64,000 nucleotides of DNA, from positions 1 to 64,000 of the forward strand of contig JBFWWP010000005.1 of assembly GCA_050246115.1 (NCBI GenBank), read 5' to 3'. The stretch comes from JBFWWP01 sp050246115 (GTDB lineage Bacteria; Planctomycetota; UBA8108; UBA1146; JAJFFE01). Positions within the stretch are counted from its first letter, which is position 1; each line of letters begins with the position of its first letter. This document shows positions 8,768 through 17,432 of the stretch, piece after piece. Under the pieces are notes generated by a model. It worked only from the letters and a program-made list of their open reading frames with translations. It was not told the origin of the DNA and did no database searches. Made by a program: the position numbers and the translations under genes.

Positions 8768-11235
8768 GAGTCTCCCGACTCCGAGTCGCGCACTACGGCA
8801 CCGTCTCTGAACTGGATACGGGCGACGAACCACTCGGATCGCTGGTGGTCGTGTGCGGGGAGAACGAAGCGGGCAAGAGTACGATCTTCGATGCGCTCGT
8901 CACGCTGTTCTTTGGTTTTCGCCCGGCTCAACGCGACCTGCATCCGTACGCACCCTGGTCGGGAGGTGATCCCGGCATCCAAGCCGAGATCGAGTTCGAT
9001 ACCGGCAGCGTCGGCCGACTGACCCGTACCCTTCGGGGGCGCGTCGAGGGCAAGTGGGAGTACGGGCACGAGTCCCGCGACCTCGGCAACCAGCCGCTCG
9101 CCCACGCTGCGCGAATCGGACTGCCAGTGTTCGAGACGATCTATGCGCTGAGCGTCGAACGCCTGCGCGCCTTGGACGGACGTTCGTGGGAATCCGTGCT
9201 GGAGCTCTTGCTGACGGGTTTGGGCACCAGTGACCTTGCATCGGTGCAGGCCGTGATCGCGTCGCTCGAGACCGAGGCCAATGCACTCTGGCGGCCCGAC
9301 CGTCGCGGGAAGCCACGAGCCCGCGGGATCGAGAATGAGATCATCACACTGGAGGGACAGCGACGTCACGCGCAGGAACGCCGCACTCGCGAGTTGACGT
9401 TACGGGCGCAGGCCGAGCGACTCCGCGATGAGATGGCCGCAAGTCGTTCGACCGAGCAGGCGCGCCGCGAGCAGGTTCGCACCCTGCAGAAGCTGCTCCC
9501 GATCCTCCAGCGCACCGAGTCGATCCGCGAAGCGCTTGCGGTCGCGGGAGACGCGACCGATTGGGCTGCCCTGCCGTCGGACCCCACCGCGCGACGGCTC
9601 GAACTCGACCGCGCAATCCTGACCCTCGAGAAGCAGATCGCTACCCGCCAGACTCGTTGTGAGGAACTGCTCACCACGGTACGTACCTTCGATGAGGTCG
9701 ACCGATTTTGGCTCGAGCATACCGCAGAAGTCGATGAGCTACGGAACACACTCGGGCGGTGGGTCGACCGCGAGCGTGAACGGACGAATGCCCGGGCTAG
9801 GCGGGCCGACACCGAGTCCACGTGGCGGGAACTCGCAGAGGCGCACTCGGACCCTCATGCCGAGCCGGAGCCGTGGCTCGCGTCGATCGAAGCGGGAGAC
9901 CACGCTGGATCGCCCTCGTGGTGGGGTTGGGTCGCGGGCATTGCCTGTCTCTCTCTCGGGCTTCTCGGTTGGGCTTTGGCGCGAGGAGCCCCGACGTATG
10001 CGTGGTTCAGCGGGACGGTGCTGGTGACGACGACCACCCTGGCAGCTGCCTTGCGGACCCGCGAACGGAATCGTCACCGGCGGCTCGCGGAGCAACGGGC
10101 GCGCCGAACGACCGCGGCCCACGCGGTCATCTCAGCGCGCGCGCAGGAGCGCGGCATCGCAGCCGAAGCGGCCGCGCTCGGCGCCCAGGCGCGGGCGATA
10201 GCGGAAGCCCTGCGGCTCACGATCGATGAGCCGGCTGGGGAGAAAACGCTGGCGGTGCTGAGTGAGCGCCTGGCCACCGCCCAGCGACACGAAGCACGTG
10301 CAGAGGCCGCTCTGCAGGAACACGAACTCGCCACACGCGAACTCGACGCCCTGACCCGGGATCGGGATGCGCTCGCGCGGGATCGCGCCGCGTTGAACGA
10401 GGCGCTCGAGCGCCTCGACCCGGGGCAACCCGCGCGGGCCGCGGCGCGAGTCGTGACGCGACGCGCCGCGGCCGAGAAGGCCGTGCAGCTCGAGGAGAGT
10501 CTGGCGCTCGAGTTCCCCGACCTTGAGCTGCGGCGAGCGGAGCTCGAGGTCGCGCGCCGATCCGGCACAGAGATCAGCCCCGCCGCCCTCGAAGACCTGC
10601 TCCAGCAAAGCGACCTCGAACGGCAGCATCACGAGCGCCGACTCGCCGACCTCCAACGCGTCGACCTGGAGCTGGCCGCGCTGCGGGCCCACGCACCACT
10701 CAGCGAGATCGTCGGCGACCTCGAGCGGCTCCGCGAGGAACTGGCCAACGTGCGGCGCGAGCGCGATCGCCGACACGTCCTGGCCGCCGTACTGCGCGAG
10801 GCGGAGCGATCGTTCCGAGCGTCCCACCAGGCCGACATCTTGGAGCGAGCCAGCGAACTCCTTCGGTGGATCTCCGGGGAGCGCTACACACGTCTACTCT
10901 TGGCGGATGACGGCGTGGGGCTCGATCTCGTCGACGCGAACGAACGGCGCACGACGCGGCTGCAGTCACCGATGAGTCGGGGCTTGCGCGACCAGGCGTT
11001 CTTCGCCCTACGCTTGGCTATCGCCGACCACCTCGACGACCGGCGGGACCGTCTGCCGATCCTCATCGACGAGGCGCTCGTGAACTGGGATCCCGTGCGC
11101 CGCGCCCGTGGGCTGGACCTCCTCGCGGCCACGGCCAACCACCGTCAGGTATTCTTCTTCACCTTCGACGAGGTCCCAGACAGGTTCCGATCCGCTCGGG
11201 TCGTGCAACTCACCAGGAGCCACGATTACTCCTGA
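8764..11235 (+). CDS. YhaN/SbcC-like SMC-type ATPase
   Basis: An 823-residue partner of the upstream nuclease. The P-loop CGENEAGKST (Lys38) lies at the N-terminus and Walker B LPILIDEA (Asp769, Glu770) at the C-terminus, separated by long Arg/Glu/Ala-rich coiled coils. The middle of the coil, residues about 386-430, contains two closely spaced hydrophobic segments (WWGWVAGIACLSLGLLGWAL and a second one). These are a hallmark of YhaN proteins and absent from SbcC. There is no zinc-hook CxxC. The complex probably processes DNA ends; membrane anchoring is inferred from the hydrophobic pair. Confidence 0.88.
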   Translation: MRVSRLRVAHYGTVSELDTGDEPLGSLVVVCGENEAGKSTIFDALVTLFFGFRPAQRDLHPYAPWSGGDPGIQAEIEFDTGSVGRLTRTLRGRVEGKWEYGHESRDLGNQPLAHAARIGLPVFETIYALSVERLRALDGRSWESVLELLLTGLGTSDLASVQAVIASLETEANALWRPDRRGKPRARGIENEIITLEGQRRHAQERRTRELTLRAQAERLRDEMAASRSTEQARREQVRTLQKLLPILQRTESIREALAVAGDATDWAALPSDPTARRLELDRAILTLEKQIATRQTRCEELLTTVRTFDEVDRFWLEHTAEVDELRNTLGRWVDRERERTNARARRADTESTWRELAEAHSDPHAEPEPWLASIEAGDHAGSPSWWGWVAGIACLSLGLLGWALARGAPTYAWFSGTVLVTTTTLAAALRTRERNRHRRLAEQRARRTTAAHAVISARAQERGIAAEAAALGAQARAIAEALRLTIDEPAGEKTLAVLSERLATAQRHEARAEAALQEHELATRELDALTRDRDALARDRAALNEALERLDPGQPARAAARVVTRRAAAEKAVQLEESLALEFPDLELRRAELEVARRSGTEISPAALEDLLQQSDLERQHHERRLADLQRVDLELAALRAHAPLSEIVGDLERLREELANVRRERDRRHVLAAVLREAERSFRASHQADILERASELLRWISGERYTRLLLADDGVGLDLVDANERRTTRLQSPMSRGLRDQAFFALRLAIADHLDDRRDRLPILIDEALVNWDPVRRARGLDLLAATANHRQVFFFTFDEVPDRFRSARVVQLTRSHDYS

Positions 11236-11420
11236 GGAGTCGCCCCTCGCGCGCCCTGGCGGCCCGTGTCAGGGCGCGCCGAACTCACTCGACGCCACTC
11301 CCCGCGAGCCGCCGCCATCGTAGACTTGTTCGAGGTGGATTTCCGTGAGGCCTCCCCAGCGCGGGCGAGGTCCCACCTCCGCGCCTCGCTGCGAGCGGGC
11401 AGGAACGACGGGAGGCTCGC

Positions 11421-11837
11421 TTGGGTTCGACATTCTCGGCTCTGCAGCCGGAGCGAAAACAGTTCGTCCGGCTCGCGAACGACATTCCGATTCGGTACAA
11501 GTTCCTCGCCAAGATGATCGATCTCGGCCCGGAACAGATTCACGAGGGCGTCACTTCCAGCCTCTCCGGGGGCGGTTGCCTGATGTTCGGTCGGATCCCG
11601 AGCCTCAACTGGATTCCGGCCCTGCTCATGGGCAAGATCCGAGTGGGGGTCAACTTGTTGCTGCCGTCACTCGATCAGCCGATCAAGGCGCTCTGCCGAG
11701 TCGCTTGGGTCGAGGCCTTCGAGGAAGGGAGTGACCGGGTCTCACTCGGGCTCGCCTTCGACGACCTGCCCAAGGAGAGCCAAGACGAGATCATGAAGCA
11801 CATCATTCGGACCCAAATGACATCTCGCGGCAACTGA
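11421..11837 (+). CDS. PilZ-domain protein (putative c-di-GMP binding)
   Basis: A 138-residue single-domain protein. It has an N-terminal Arg-containing motif (ERKQFVRL), a beta-barrel with LSGGGCLMFG in place of the usual DxSxxG, and a late VSLGLAFDDL strand, together matching PilZ folds. TTG 11421 is chosen because GGAGG at 11411-11415 is well spaced. PilZ proteins commonly link c-di-GMP to motility or exopolysaccharide, plausible in a flagellated organism. The altered second motif means ligand binding should not be assumed. Confidence 0.72.
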   Translation: MGSTFSALQPERKQFVRLANDIPIRYKFLAKMIDLGPEQIHEGVTSSLSGGGCLMFGRIPSLNWIPALLMGKIRVGVNLLLPSLDQPIKALCRVAWVEAFEEGSDRVSLGLAFDDLPKESQDEIMKHIIRTQMTSRGN

Positions 11838-11904
11838 TCCGAATGGACGACTGCGCCTTGCGATCCCATCCGATCTCATACCGACTGCTGGTGACTTCGC
11901 AGCC

Positions 11905-13539
11905 ATGCTGATCCTCCTCGCCGCCGTCGTTGCGGTTCTGCTTCAGACTCATGAGAGTTCGCTGCCGATGCCCGCCGGGGCGACGGATCCTTGGGTCGGG
12001 ATCTTGGTACTGATCTCGATTCCCCTGCTCGGTTGGTCGGTCGGACGCCTGACCCGCGCCCAACTCCTCGCGCCCTTCAGAACCACCGCCGCCGCTACGG
12101 TGGAGACGGTCGTGCCCCAGCGGATCGGTCCGCGCGCTGCCCAGCGGGCGGTGCTCATGACCCTCGCCCCAGTGGTCGTTGCTTTTGGAATTGCGATCCT
12201 CGTCTGCGATTGGGTCTTCATCGCCAAGTCATGGGTGGCCCCACGCATTCCGTTCGCCACCCATTTGGTGACGCTGGCCCCATTCTGGCTCGGGGCGATG
12301 CTCGGCCTCGTCGCGCTCTCGGGCGCAGGTTCGGCGAACCCCGGCGGTGCCGACCGCCAAAAGGCGATTCGTGCAGCACTCCGCTGTGACCTGCGCCTCC
12401 TCGCCGCTCCACTGGTTCCGTTCCTGCTGTTCATGACCGTGCTCGACGCCGGCTGGTATCTGCCGAGAGTCCAGGAATCACTCGCGACCAACGCCTTCGC
12501 CGCAGCCGCCGGCCTGGTGGCGCTACTCGTCGCAGTGCTCGTCCTGGCACCGTTCGGGGTGCGGCTCCTGTGGCCCTCGATCTCGCTGCCGCAAGGCCCT
12601 CTGCGCGATCGCCTCGAACAAATCGCCCGCGACGCTGGCCTGGGCTATCGCGACATTCGAGTTTGGCAGACTGGCCCCCGCGCCGTACTCAACGCGTGCA
12701 TCAGCGGGGTGTTCCCCCGTTTTCGCTACGTGATCTTCACCGACGCGTTGCTCGCGCAGCTCGACCCCGCCGAGGTCGAGGGGGTGTTCGCGCATGAACT
12801 CGGTCACGCTCGTCACCGTCACTTCACGGTGTACTTCGCCGCAGTCGTGGCGTTCTTCTTCGCGTTCCAGGCCCTAGCGCGCTTTCTACCGAACCAACCG
12901 CTGGCCGAACTCGGGATCGTCGCGATCCTCGGGTATGTCTACTTCGGCGGCTGGTTCGGGATCTTGTCGCGGCACTTCGAACTGCAGGCCGACCATTACG
13001 GCGCGACGCTCCTCGGCTCGCCGGCCCCACTGGCGGGCGCGCTCGAGCGCATCGGATTGCTCACGCGAACGTTGCACCGCAAGCGCGGGTGGCGTCACCC
13101 GTCGCTCCCCGAACGCATCGAGGCGCTATGGCTCCTCCACCACGACCCGGGGGCAGTGAGCCGGTTCAGCACCAAGACCCGCAGGTTCCAGGGAGCGATC
13201 GCCGCGTGCTTCGTGTTCGGCTGCACGGCGTATGCGTACGATCTCACGCGAGCCACCACGCGCCCGCCGTTCGAGCAATCCCGCGACGTGGCGACCTTCC
13301 TGCTCGAGGAGTATCGCGAAAGCGCTCTGCGACCCGGCCGCGACCACCGTCGCGAGCAGGTGCTCTTGCAACGCGCCAAGACCCTACTCGCGCGGTCGGA
13401 ACACGAGTTGCGGACCGACCCGGAGCGATCGCACGAGCGTCACGAGACACTCTTGCAGCTGGCAGCCGTCCACGAACTCCTCGGCAACCGCACCGAAGCG
13501 TTTCTCACGCGACAACGTGCCCAACTTCTGGAGAGCTGA
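11905..13539 (+). CDS. M48-family integral-membrane metalloprotease
   Basis: A 544-residue protein with several membrane segments in the N-terminal half (residues about 1-15, 30-50, 90-115, 125-145, 165-185, 195-220). The zinc motif HELGHARHRH starts at His297, with Glu298 catalytic and His301 the second ligand. A downstream ELQAD supplies the third ligand, as in HtpX/Ste24-type M48 peptidases. A further membrane span and a soluble helical tail follow. It probably degrades or processes membrane proteins. The next small gene begins 3 bp after the stop, suggesting co-translation. Confidence 0.9.
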   Translation: MLILLAAVVAVLLQTHESSLPMPAGATDPWVGILVLISIPLLGWSVGRLTRAQLLAPFRTTAAATVETVVPQRIGPRAAQRAVLMTLAPVVVAFGIAILVCDWVFIAKSWVAPRIPFATHLVTLAPFWLGAMLGLVALSGAGSANPGGADRQKAIRAALRCDLRLLAAPLVPFLLFMTVLDAGWYLPRVQESLATNAFAAAAGLVALLVAVLVLAPFGVRLLWPSISLPQGPLRDRLEQIARDAGLGYRDIRVWQTGPRAVLNACISGVFPRFRYVIFTDALLAQLDPAEVEGVFAHELGHARHRHFTVYFAAVVAFFFAFQALARFLPNQPLAELGIVAILGYVYFGGWFGILSRHFELQADHYGATLLGSPAPLAGALERIGLLTRTLHRKRGWRHPSLPERIEALWLLHHDPGAVSRFSTKTRRFQGAIAACFVFGCTAYAYDLTRATTRPPFEQSRDVATFLLEEYRESALRPGRDHRREQVLLQRAKTLLARSEHELRTDPERSHERHETLLQLAAVHELLGNRTEAFLTRQRAQLLES

Positions 13540-13541
13540 GA

Positions 13542-13922
13542 ATGGCCAAGAACATCAAGGATGTGCTACCGCACGTCATCGGCACCCTGATGCACGACCA
13601 CTGCGCGGCCTGGGCGAAGGGCCCGCAAGGAACCATCAGCTACCGGTTTCTATCGAAGACCGACGCCTATGTGATCCTGCGCACTGCGGAGCCGGGAGGC
13701 AAGCGCCTGGCATCGGCGCGCGTGACCTTACAGGCTCCCAACGACGACAAAGCCTGGGGTGAACTCAAGACCGAACTGCAGCGCAAGGGCATGGGGTCGC
13801 TTGCCGAGGCCGAACACCGCTACGTGTTCGTGCCCGAAGCCGCGTTGCCCGACGCCAAGAAGGCCTTCCGCGGCAACAAGATCACCGTGGCGCCCCACAC
13901 TCCCGAGACCGTGGGAGTTTAG
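13542..13922 (+). CDS. Small conserved-looking protein of unknown function
   Basis: A 126-residue soluble protein. ATG 13542 lies 2 bp after the M48 protease stop, with GGAGAG just upstream, so it reads as the second gene of that operon. The sequence is mixed alpha/beta with no signal peptide, membrane segment or motif I recognise. The last codons run straight into a repeat element: the stop TAG (13920-13922) lies inside the element's terminal repeat. The native C-terminus may therefore have been altered by the insertion. Confidence 0.65.
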   Translation: MAKNIKDVLPHVIGTLMHDHCAAWAKGPQGTISYRFLSKTDAYVILRTAEPGGKRLASARVTLQAPNDDKAWGELKTELQRKGMGSLAEAEHRYVFVPEAALPDAKKAFRGNKITVAPHTPETVGV

Positions 13923-14098
13923 GAGTCGCCCAAGAATAACTTCGACATCTTGCCGTCGATTTGGGTCAGATTTGGCCGATCCGGAAAGCTCGGAACCGGA
14001 GGCGTAGCCCTAGATGAAGATTTCGAGGTTTTCGGATCGGTCGAAGATGGCCCGAAGCGACCAGCAAGAGGGTGAAGTCATTCTTGGGCGACTCCTTA
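13919..14098 (+). repeat. Terminal-inverted-repeat element, copy 1 (180 bp)
   Basis: Begins TTAGGAGTCGCCCAAGAATA and ends TTCTTGGGCGACTCCTTA, so the ends are inverted repeats of about 25 bp. The interior is nearly the same as the 188-bp copy at 24973-25160, in the same orientation, including GACATCTTGCCGTCGA and GAGGTTTTCGGATCGGTCGA. The element separates two convergent genes and supplies the stop codon of the left one. It carries no gene; short frames through it are not protein-like. It fits a miniature inverted-repeat transposable element, possibly with a TA target duplication, or a fold-back terminator-like repeat. Confidence 0.85.
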
Positions 14099-14149
14099 GT
14101 CCCCGGAGCACGCGAACCTCGTAGCTGCGCCCTCGTTCCGCTGACATCG

Positions 14150-15388
14150 TCAGGGTGTGGCTGCCGTCGGGAGCGGGCGCACGACCAAGCCGCGCGGGGG
14201 CGGCGGCTTGATCTGCAGCGCACCGAGCGGTAAGCGCCAACTCAGGTCGGAGAGTTCGGAGAGCAGTCGCTTCGGCGGCGGATTCACGACGAACGCGATC
14301 GCCGCGCGCGGGTCCTCGAAGCCAAACCGCACGTCGACCGAGTCGGGACGAACCGATAGCACCGCGTGCATCGAGGCCGGCAAGAAGCGCTGCACCAATC
14401 CCCGTTCCACCCATTCGGCGTCGAACTCGAGCGCGACCTCGGGGACTTGCGGTTGGCTCGTCAGCGTGACGCGTTCATCTTCATCGAGGTGCACGAGCCA
14501 CCCCGATCCAGCCCCCCGGGCGAGCACGCCGATGGTACGTCGGCTCACCCCCTCCATCCGCACGGCGTCGCAGAACCGGCGCACCGACTCCGAATCGTCC
14601 AGATCGACGGAGAGTTCCTGCAGGTGATGCTGCTGGTGCAAGCACGCTGCGAACTCGTTGAGATCGAACTCCTCGCTCATCGGGTAGACCCGCACCGTCG
14701 TGGTCAGCGTGATGCCGAAGTCCCGCTGGTTGTAGAAGCACACGGTCGGTCGATGGGGTTGCGCGCCGAGCGAGCGACCCCGCCGGCGAATCAAGGCTCG
14801 ATAGAGCGCGGTGTCACCCACGAGACAGCCCGGACTGCCCTCGATCAAGGCCATGAGCGCCACACCCTCGTCCGCCGGTAGACGCCAGATCGAACAGTAC
14901 CCTCCGAGGGGCTCGTCGACCCGCACCAACGGCCGCTCGTTCCCGCGCGCGTCGACGAGCCGGTCCAGGTAGTGCCCTTCGTCGCGATAGAGCCCACACA
15001 CCCCGCCGGGATCGACCCCCGCCGCGTCCACGTGCTCGATCAGTCGATCGACGAGTACTCGGGGTGTCGTCAAGACCGGCTGAAAACGGCAGCGTTCCGG
15101 GTCGACTGCGATCAACAGGCCATTACGGGTCTTCAGCACTCCACCGGGGAGTACGCAGCGTTCCTGCAGCAAGTACACGCCGGGCCCTTCCAGGGGCGCC
15201 CAGACATCGGCTTGCACGGCGGCCGCGAAACTTCGCGGTGCGTGGGGGTGACTCACCAAGCCCGACAGACCCGGCGGACGGGACAGCGCGTGCTCGGCAC
15301 GTTCCGCTTCGGTGCCGCGGTCGAGGCACGGAGTCCCTCGAAGCGGCGATTGGAGCACGTATGGGTCGATCGGGTGCAGGAATCGCAA
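14150..15388 (-). CDS. Divergent DUF1015-like protein
   Basis: A 412-residue soluble protein starting at TTG 15388. Order and flavour of segments recall DUF1015 (N-terminal HPIDPYVLQSP, a central GGYCSIWRLP, then a segment matching the place of the family's IADGHHRYETA). However, the family's HHR motif is replaced by GDTALYRAL, so the match is weak and catalytic residues of the family, if any, are lost. It lies 150 bp downstream of the bacillithiol operon on the same strand and might be transcribed with it. No function is assigned. Confidence 0.5.
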   Translation of the reverse strand: MRFLHPIDPYVLQSPLRGTPCLDRGTEAERAEHALSRPPGLSGLVSHPHAPRSFAAAVQADVWAPLEGPGVYLLQERCVLPGGVLKTRNGLLIAVDPERCRFQPVLTTPRVLVDRLIEHVDAAGVDPGGVCGLYRDEGHYLDRLVDARGNERPLVRVDEPLGGYCSIWRLPADEGVALMALIEGSPGCLVGDTALYRALIRRRGRSLGAQPHRPTVCFYNQRDFGITLTTTVRVYPMSEEFDLNEFAACLHQQHHLQELSVDLDDSESVRRFCDAVRMEGVSRRTIGVLARGAGSGWLVHLDEDERVTLTSQPQVPEVALEFDAEWVERGLVQRFLPASMHAVLSVRPDSVDVRFGFEDPRAAIAFVVNPPPKRLLSELSDLSWRLPLGALQIKPPPPRGLVVRPLPTAATP

Positions 15389-15538
15389 AATCCGGTCGCT
15401 CCAAAGCTAACGAGCTGGGCCATCGAGATGGTTGCCCGCGGGACCCCCGCGGCCCTTCCCACCCCTTGTTTTCGGCCTGAACACGGGCGGGCCCGAAGCG
15501 CTTTCGTGACCCAGTTCGGGCCCGCTCCGGACGTTGCC

Positions 15539-16693
15539 TCACCCTGACCGGTCTCGGCAATCGGCCTCGGCCGAGGCAATCAGACGCTCGTAGAGCTGCT
15601 CGTACTCGACGATGACCCGTTCCAGCGGGAACTCCCCGACCGCCCGCTCGCGGGCCGCTCGTCGCATCCCGGCGAGCCGCGCGGGGTCCGCCAAGATGTC
15701 GACCGCCGAGTGCGCCATGCCCTCGACGTCCCCCACCGCGTGGAGGGCGCCGCTCCGTCCGTGCTCAACGACCTCGGGGAGTCCACCGGCACGGGTTCCC
15801 ACGACCGGCACACCCGAAGCCATGGCCTCGAGCGCAGCCAGCCCGAAGGACTCGGACTCACTCGGCAGCAGGAACAAGTCGGTGACCGCCAAGAGTTCCC
15901 CCACCCCGGTCATGCCGCCCGCAAAGGTCACGTGGTTACTGAGCCCCAGAGTCGCCACTCGCTCTTCGGCAATCCCGACATCCGGGCCGGTGCCGATCAT
16001 GAGCAGCCGGGCTGGGAGGCGCTCGCGCACTCGGTGGAAAACCTCGATCACGTCGAGCACGCGCTTCACTGGCCGAAAGTTGGAGATGTGCACGAGGAGT
16101 GCTTCGCTCTCCGCGGCAAAGCGTGCGCGCAGCGCGGGGCGACGGAGCGCCGGGGTGTAGTGCTCCGTGTCCACGAAGTTGGGCACGACCTCGATGGAAC
16201 GGGTCGTCTTGAACTGACGCCGAGTTTCGCGCGCGAGATCCCGACTCACCGCCGTCACCAGGTCGCTCTGCTCGATGCCCCAGCGGGTGATCTCGAAGTA
16301 GGAATGGTCGCTACCGACGAGCGTAATGTCGGTGCCGTGGAGAGTCGTGAGCACTCGCACGCCGCAGTCACTGCACATCTGCCGCGCGAGGATGCCACTG
16401 ATCGCGTGCGGAATCGCGTAGTGCATGTGCAGCAGCCGGACGCCAGAGGCGCGGACCACTTCGACGAGTTTGCTCGCCAAGGCCAACGCGTAGGAGGGGT
16501 ACTTGAACAGCGGATAGCTGGGGACATCGACTTCGTGGACATGCACGCCGTCGAGCAGGCGATCGACTCGAAACGGCACTTGGTACGAAACGAAATGAAC
16601 CTCATGACCTCGTTGGGCCAGGGCCATGCCGAGTTCGGAGGCCACGACCCCACTACCGCCGTAGGTTGGGTGGCATGCGATGGCGATCTTCAT
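15539..16693 (-). CDS. bshA: N-acetyl-alpha-D-glucosaminyl L-malate synthase
   Basis: First step of bacillithiol synthesis: transfers GlcNAc from UDP-GlcNAc to L-malate. The 384-residue GT-B glycosyltransferase has a Gly-rich N-terminal loop (YGGSGVVASELG, from residue 11), HGTDIT at 119-124 and the GT4 donor motif ESFGLAALEA at about 281-290. The length is typical for BshA. ATG 16693 gives the family N-terminus MKIAIACHPTYGG, although the frame is open further upstream. It overlaps the bshB1 stop by 4 bp, so the two are translationally coupled. Confidence 0.93.
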   Translation of the reverse strand: MKIAIACHPTYGGSGVVASELGMALAQRGHEVHFVSYQVPFRVDRLLDGVHVHEVDVPSYPLFKYPSYALALASKLVEVVRASGVRLLHMHYAIPHAISGILARQMCSDCGVRVLTTLHGTDITLVGSDHSYFEITRWGIEQSDLVTAVSRDLARETRRQFKTTRSIEVVPNFVDTEHYTPALRRPALRARFAAESEALLVHISNFRPVKRVLDVIEVFHRVRERLPARLLMIGTGPDVGIAEERVATLGLSNHVTFAGGMTGVGELLAVTDLFLLPSESESFGLAALEAMASGVPVVGTRAGGLPEVVEHGRSGALHAVGDVEGMAHSAVDILADPARLAGMRRAARERAVGEFPLERVIVEYEQLYERLIASAEADCRDRSG

Positions 16694-17427
16694 GGGGCTT
16701 CCACTTCCGGCATGAGCAACGCCCCGACGCCACCGAGGAGCACGGGGTACTCCCAACGCAACGGCTCGCCGAAAACGCACCCGGCCAACAGCCCGTGATC
16801 GCGTGCGCGCCCCTCGATCGCCGCCAGGAAGTGGGGCTGCGAGATCTTCGTCGGCGGCAAGCCCGCCACCGGCGGCGCGCCGAGCGCCTCGCCGAACTGT
16901 GAAGCATAGCAGCGCACGGCCTCGAGCTTGCGCTCCCACACCGAGGTCACGTCCACCACCGCCGTCGCGGCGAATGGGGTGTGACACATGTAGAAGCCCA
17001 GACCGCGCGGCCGAAACGGCTCGGTCCCTGCCGCGAACTTGCCGACGCCGCAGAGATACCACGTGCGCTCGGTGAGCCAGCCCGCGCCAGCATGGTCAGG
17101 GTGCAGATCCTCCTTCCACGGGGCGAGCACGAACCGCGGACGCAGCCGTCGAATCGCGTCCGCCAACCGAGCGCGCGCTGGATCCGAGTCGCGCACGGCG
17201 CCGTCGGGCAGCTCGAGATTCTCGCGATGGTCCAGCGCGAGAATCTCCGTGGCACGGCGGGTCTCGGCGGCGCGCGTCACGAGGTCGCCGCGACTCGACA
17301 GCTCACCTCGCGTGAGATCGACCACCGCGGTGCGAAGGCCTTCTCGCTTGGCCCGGAGCAACGTACCCCCGACCGCGAGTTCTGCATCGTCGGGATGCGC
17401 ACCGACGACCAACAAGTCCACACTCAT
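16690..17427 (-). CDS. bshB1: Bacillithiol biosynthesis deacetylase
   Basis: Removes the acetyl group from GlcNAc-malate. The 245-residue LmbE-type zinc hydrolase has the metal/catalytic motif GAHPDDAE (His11, Asp13, Asp14) and a later HPDHAGAG. The start is taken as ATG 17427 (MSVDLLVVGAHPDD), which matches family N-termini. A TTG at 17436 would overlap the bshC stop, but its GGAGGG would be only about 3-4 bases away. It sits between bshC and bshA in the operon. Confidence 0.92.
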   Translation of the reverse strand: MSVDLLVVGAHPDDAELAVGGTLLRAKREGLRTAVVDLTRGELSSRGDLVTRAAETRRATEILALDHRENLELPDGAVRDSDPARARLADAIRRLRPRFVLAPWKEDLHPDHAGAGWLTERTWYLCGVGKFAAGTEPFRPRGLGFYMCHTPFAATAVVDVTSVWERKLEAVRCYASQFGEALGAPPVAGLPPTKISQPHFLAAIEGRARDHGLLAGCVFGEPLRWEYPVLLGGVGALLMPEVEAP

Positions 17428-17432
17428 CTGCG

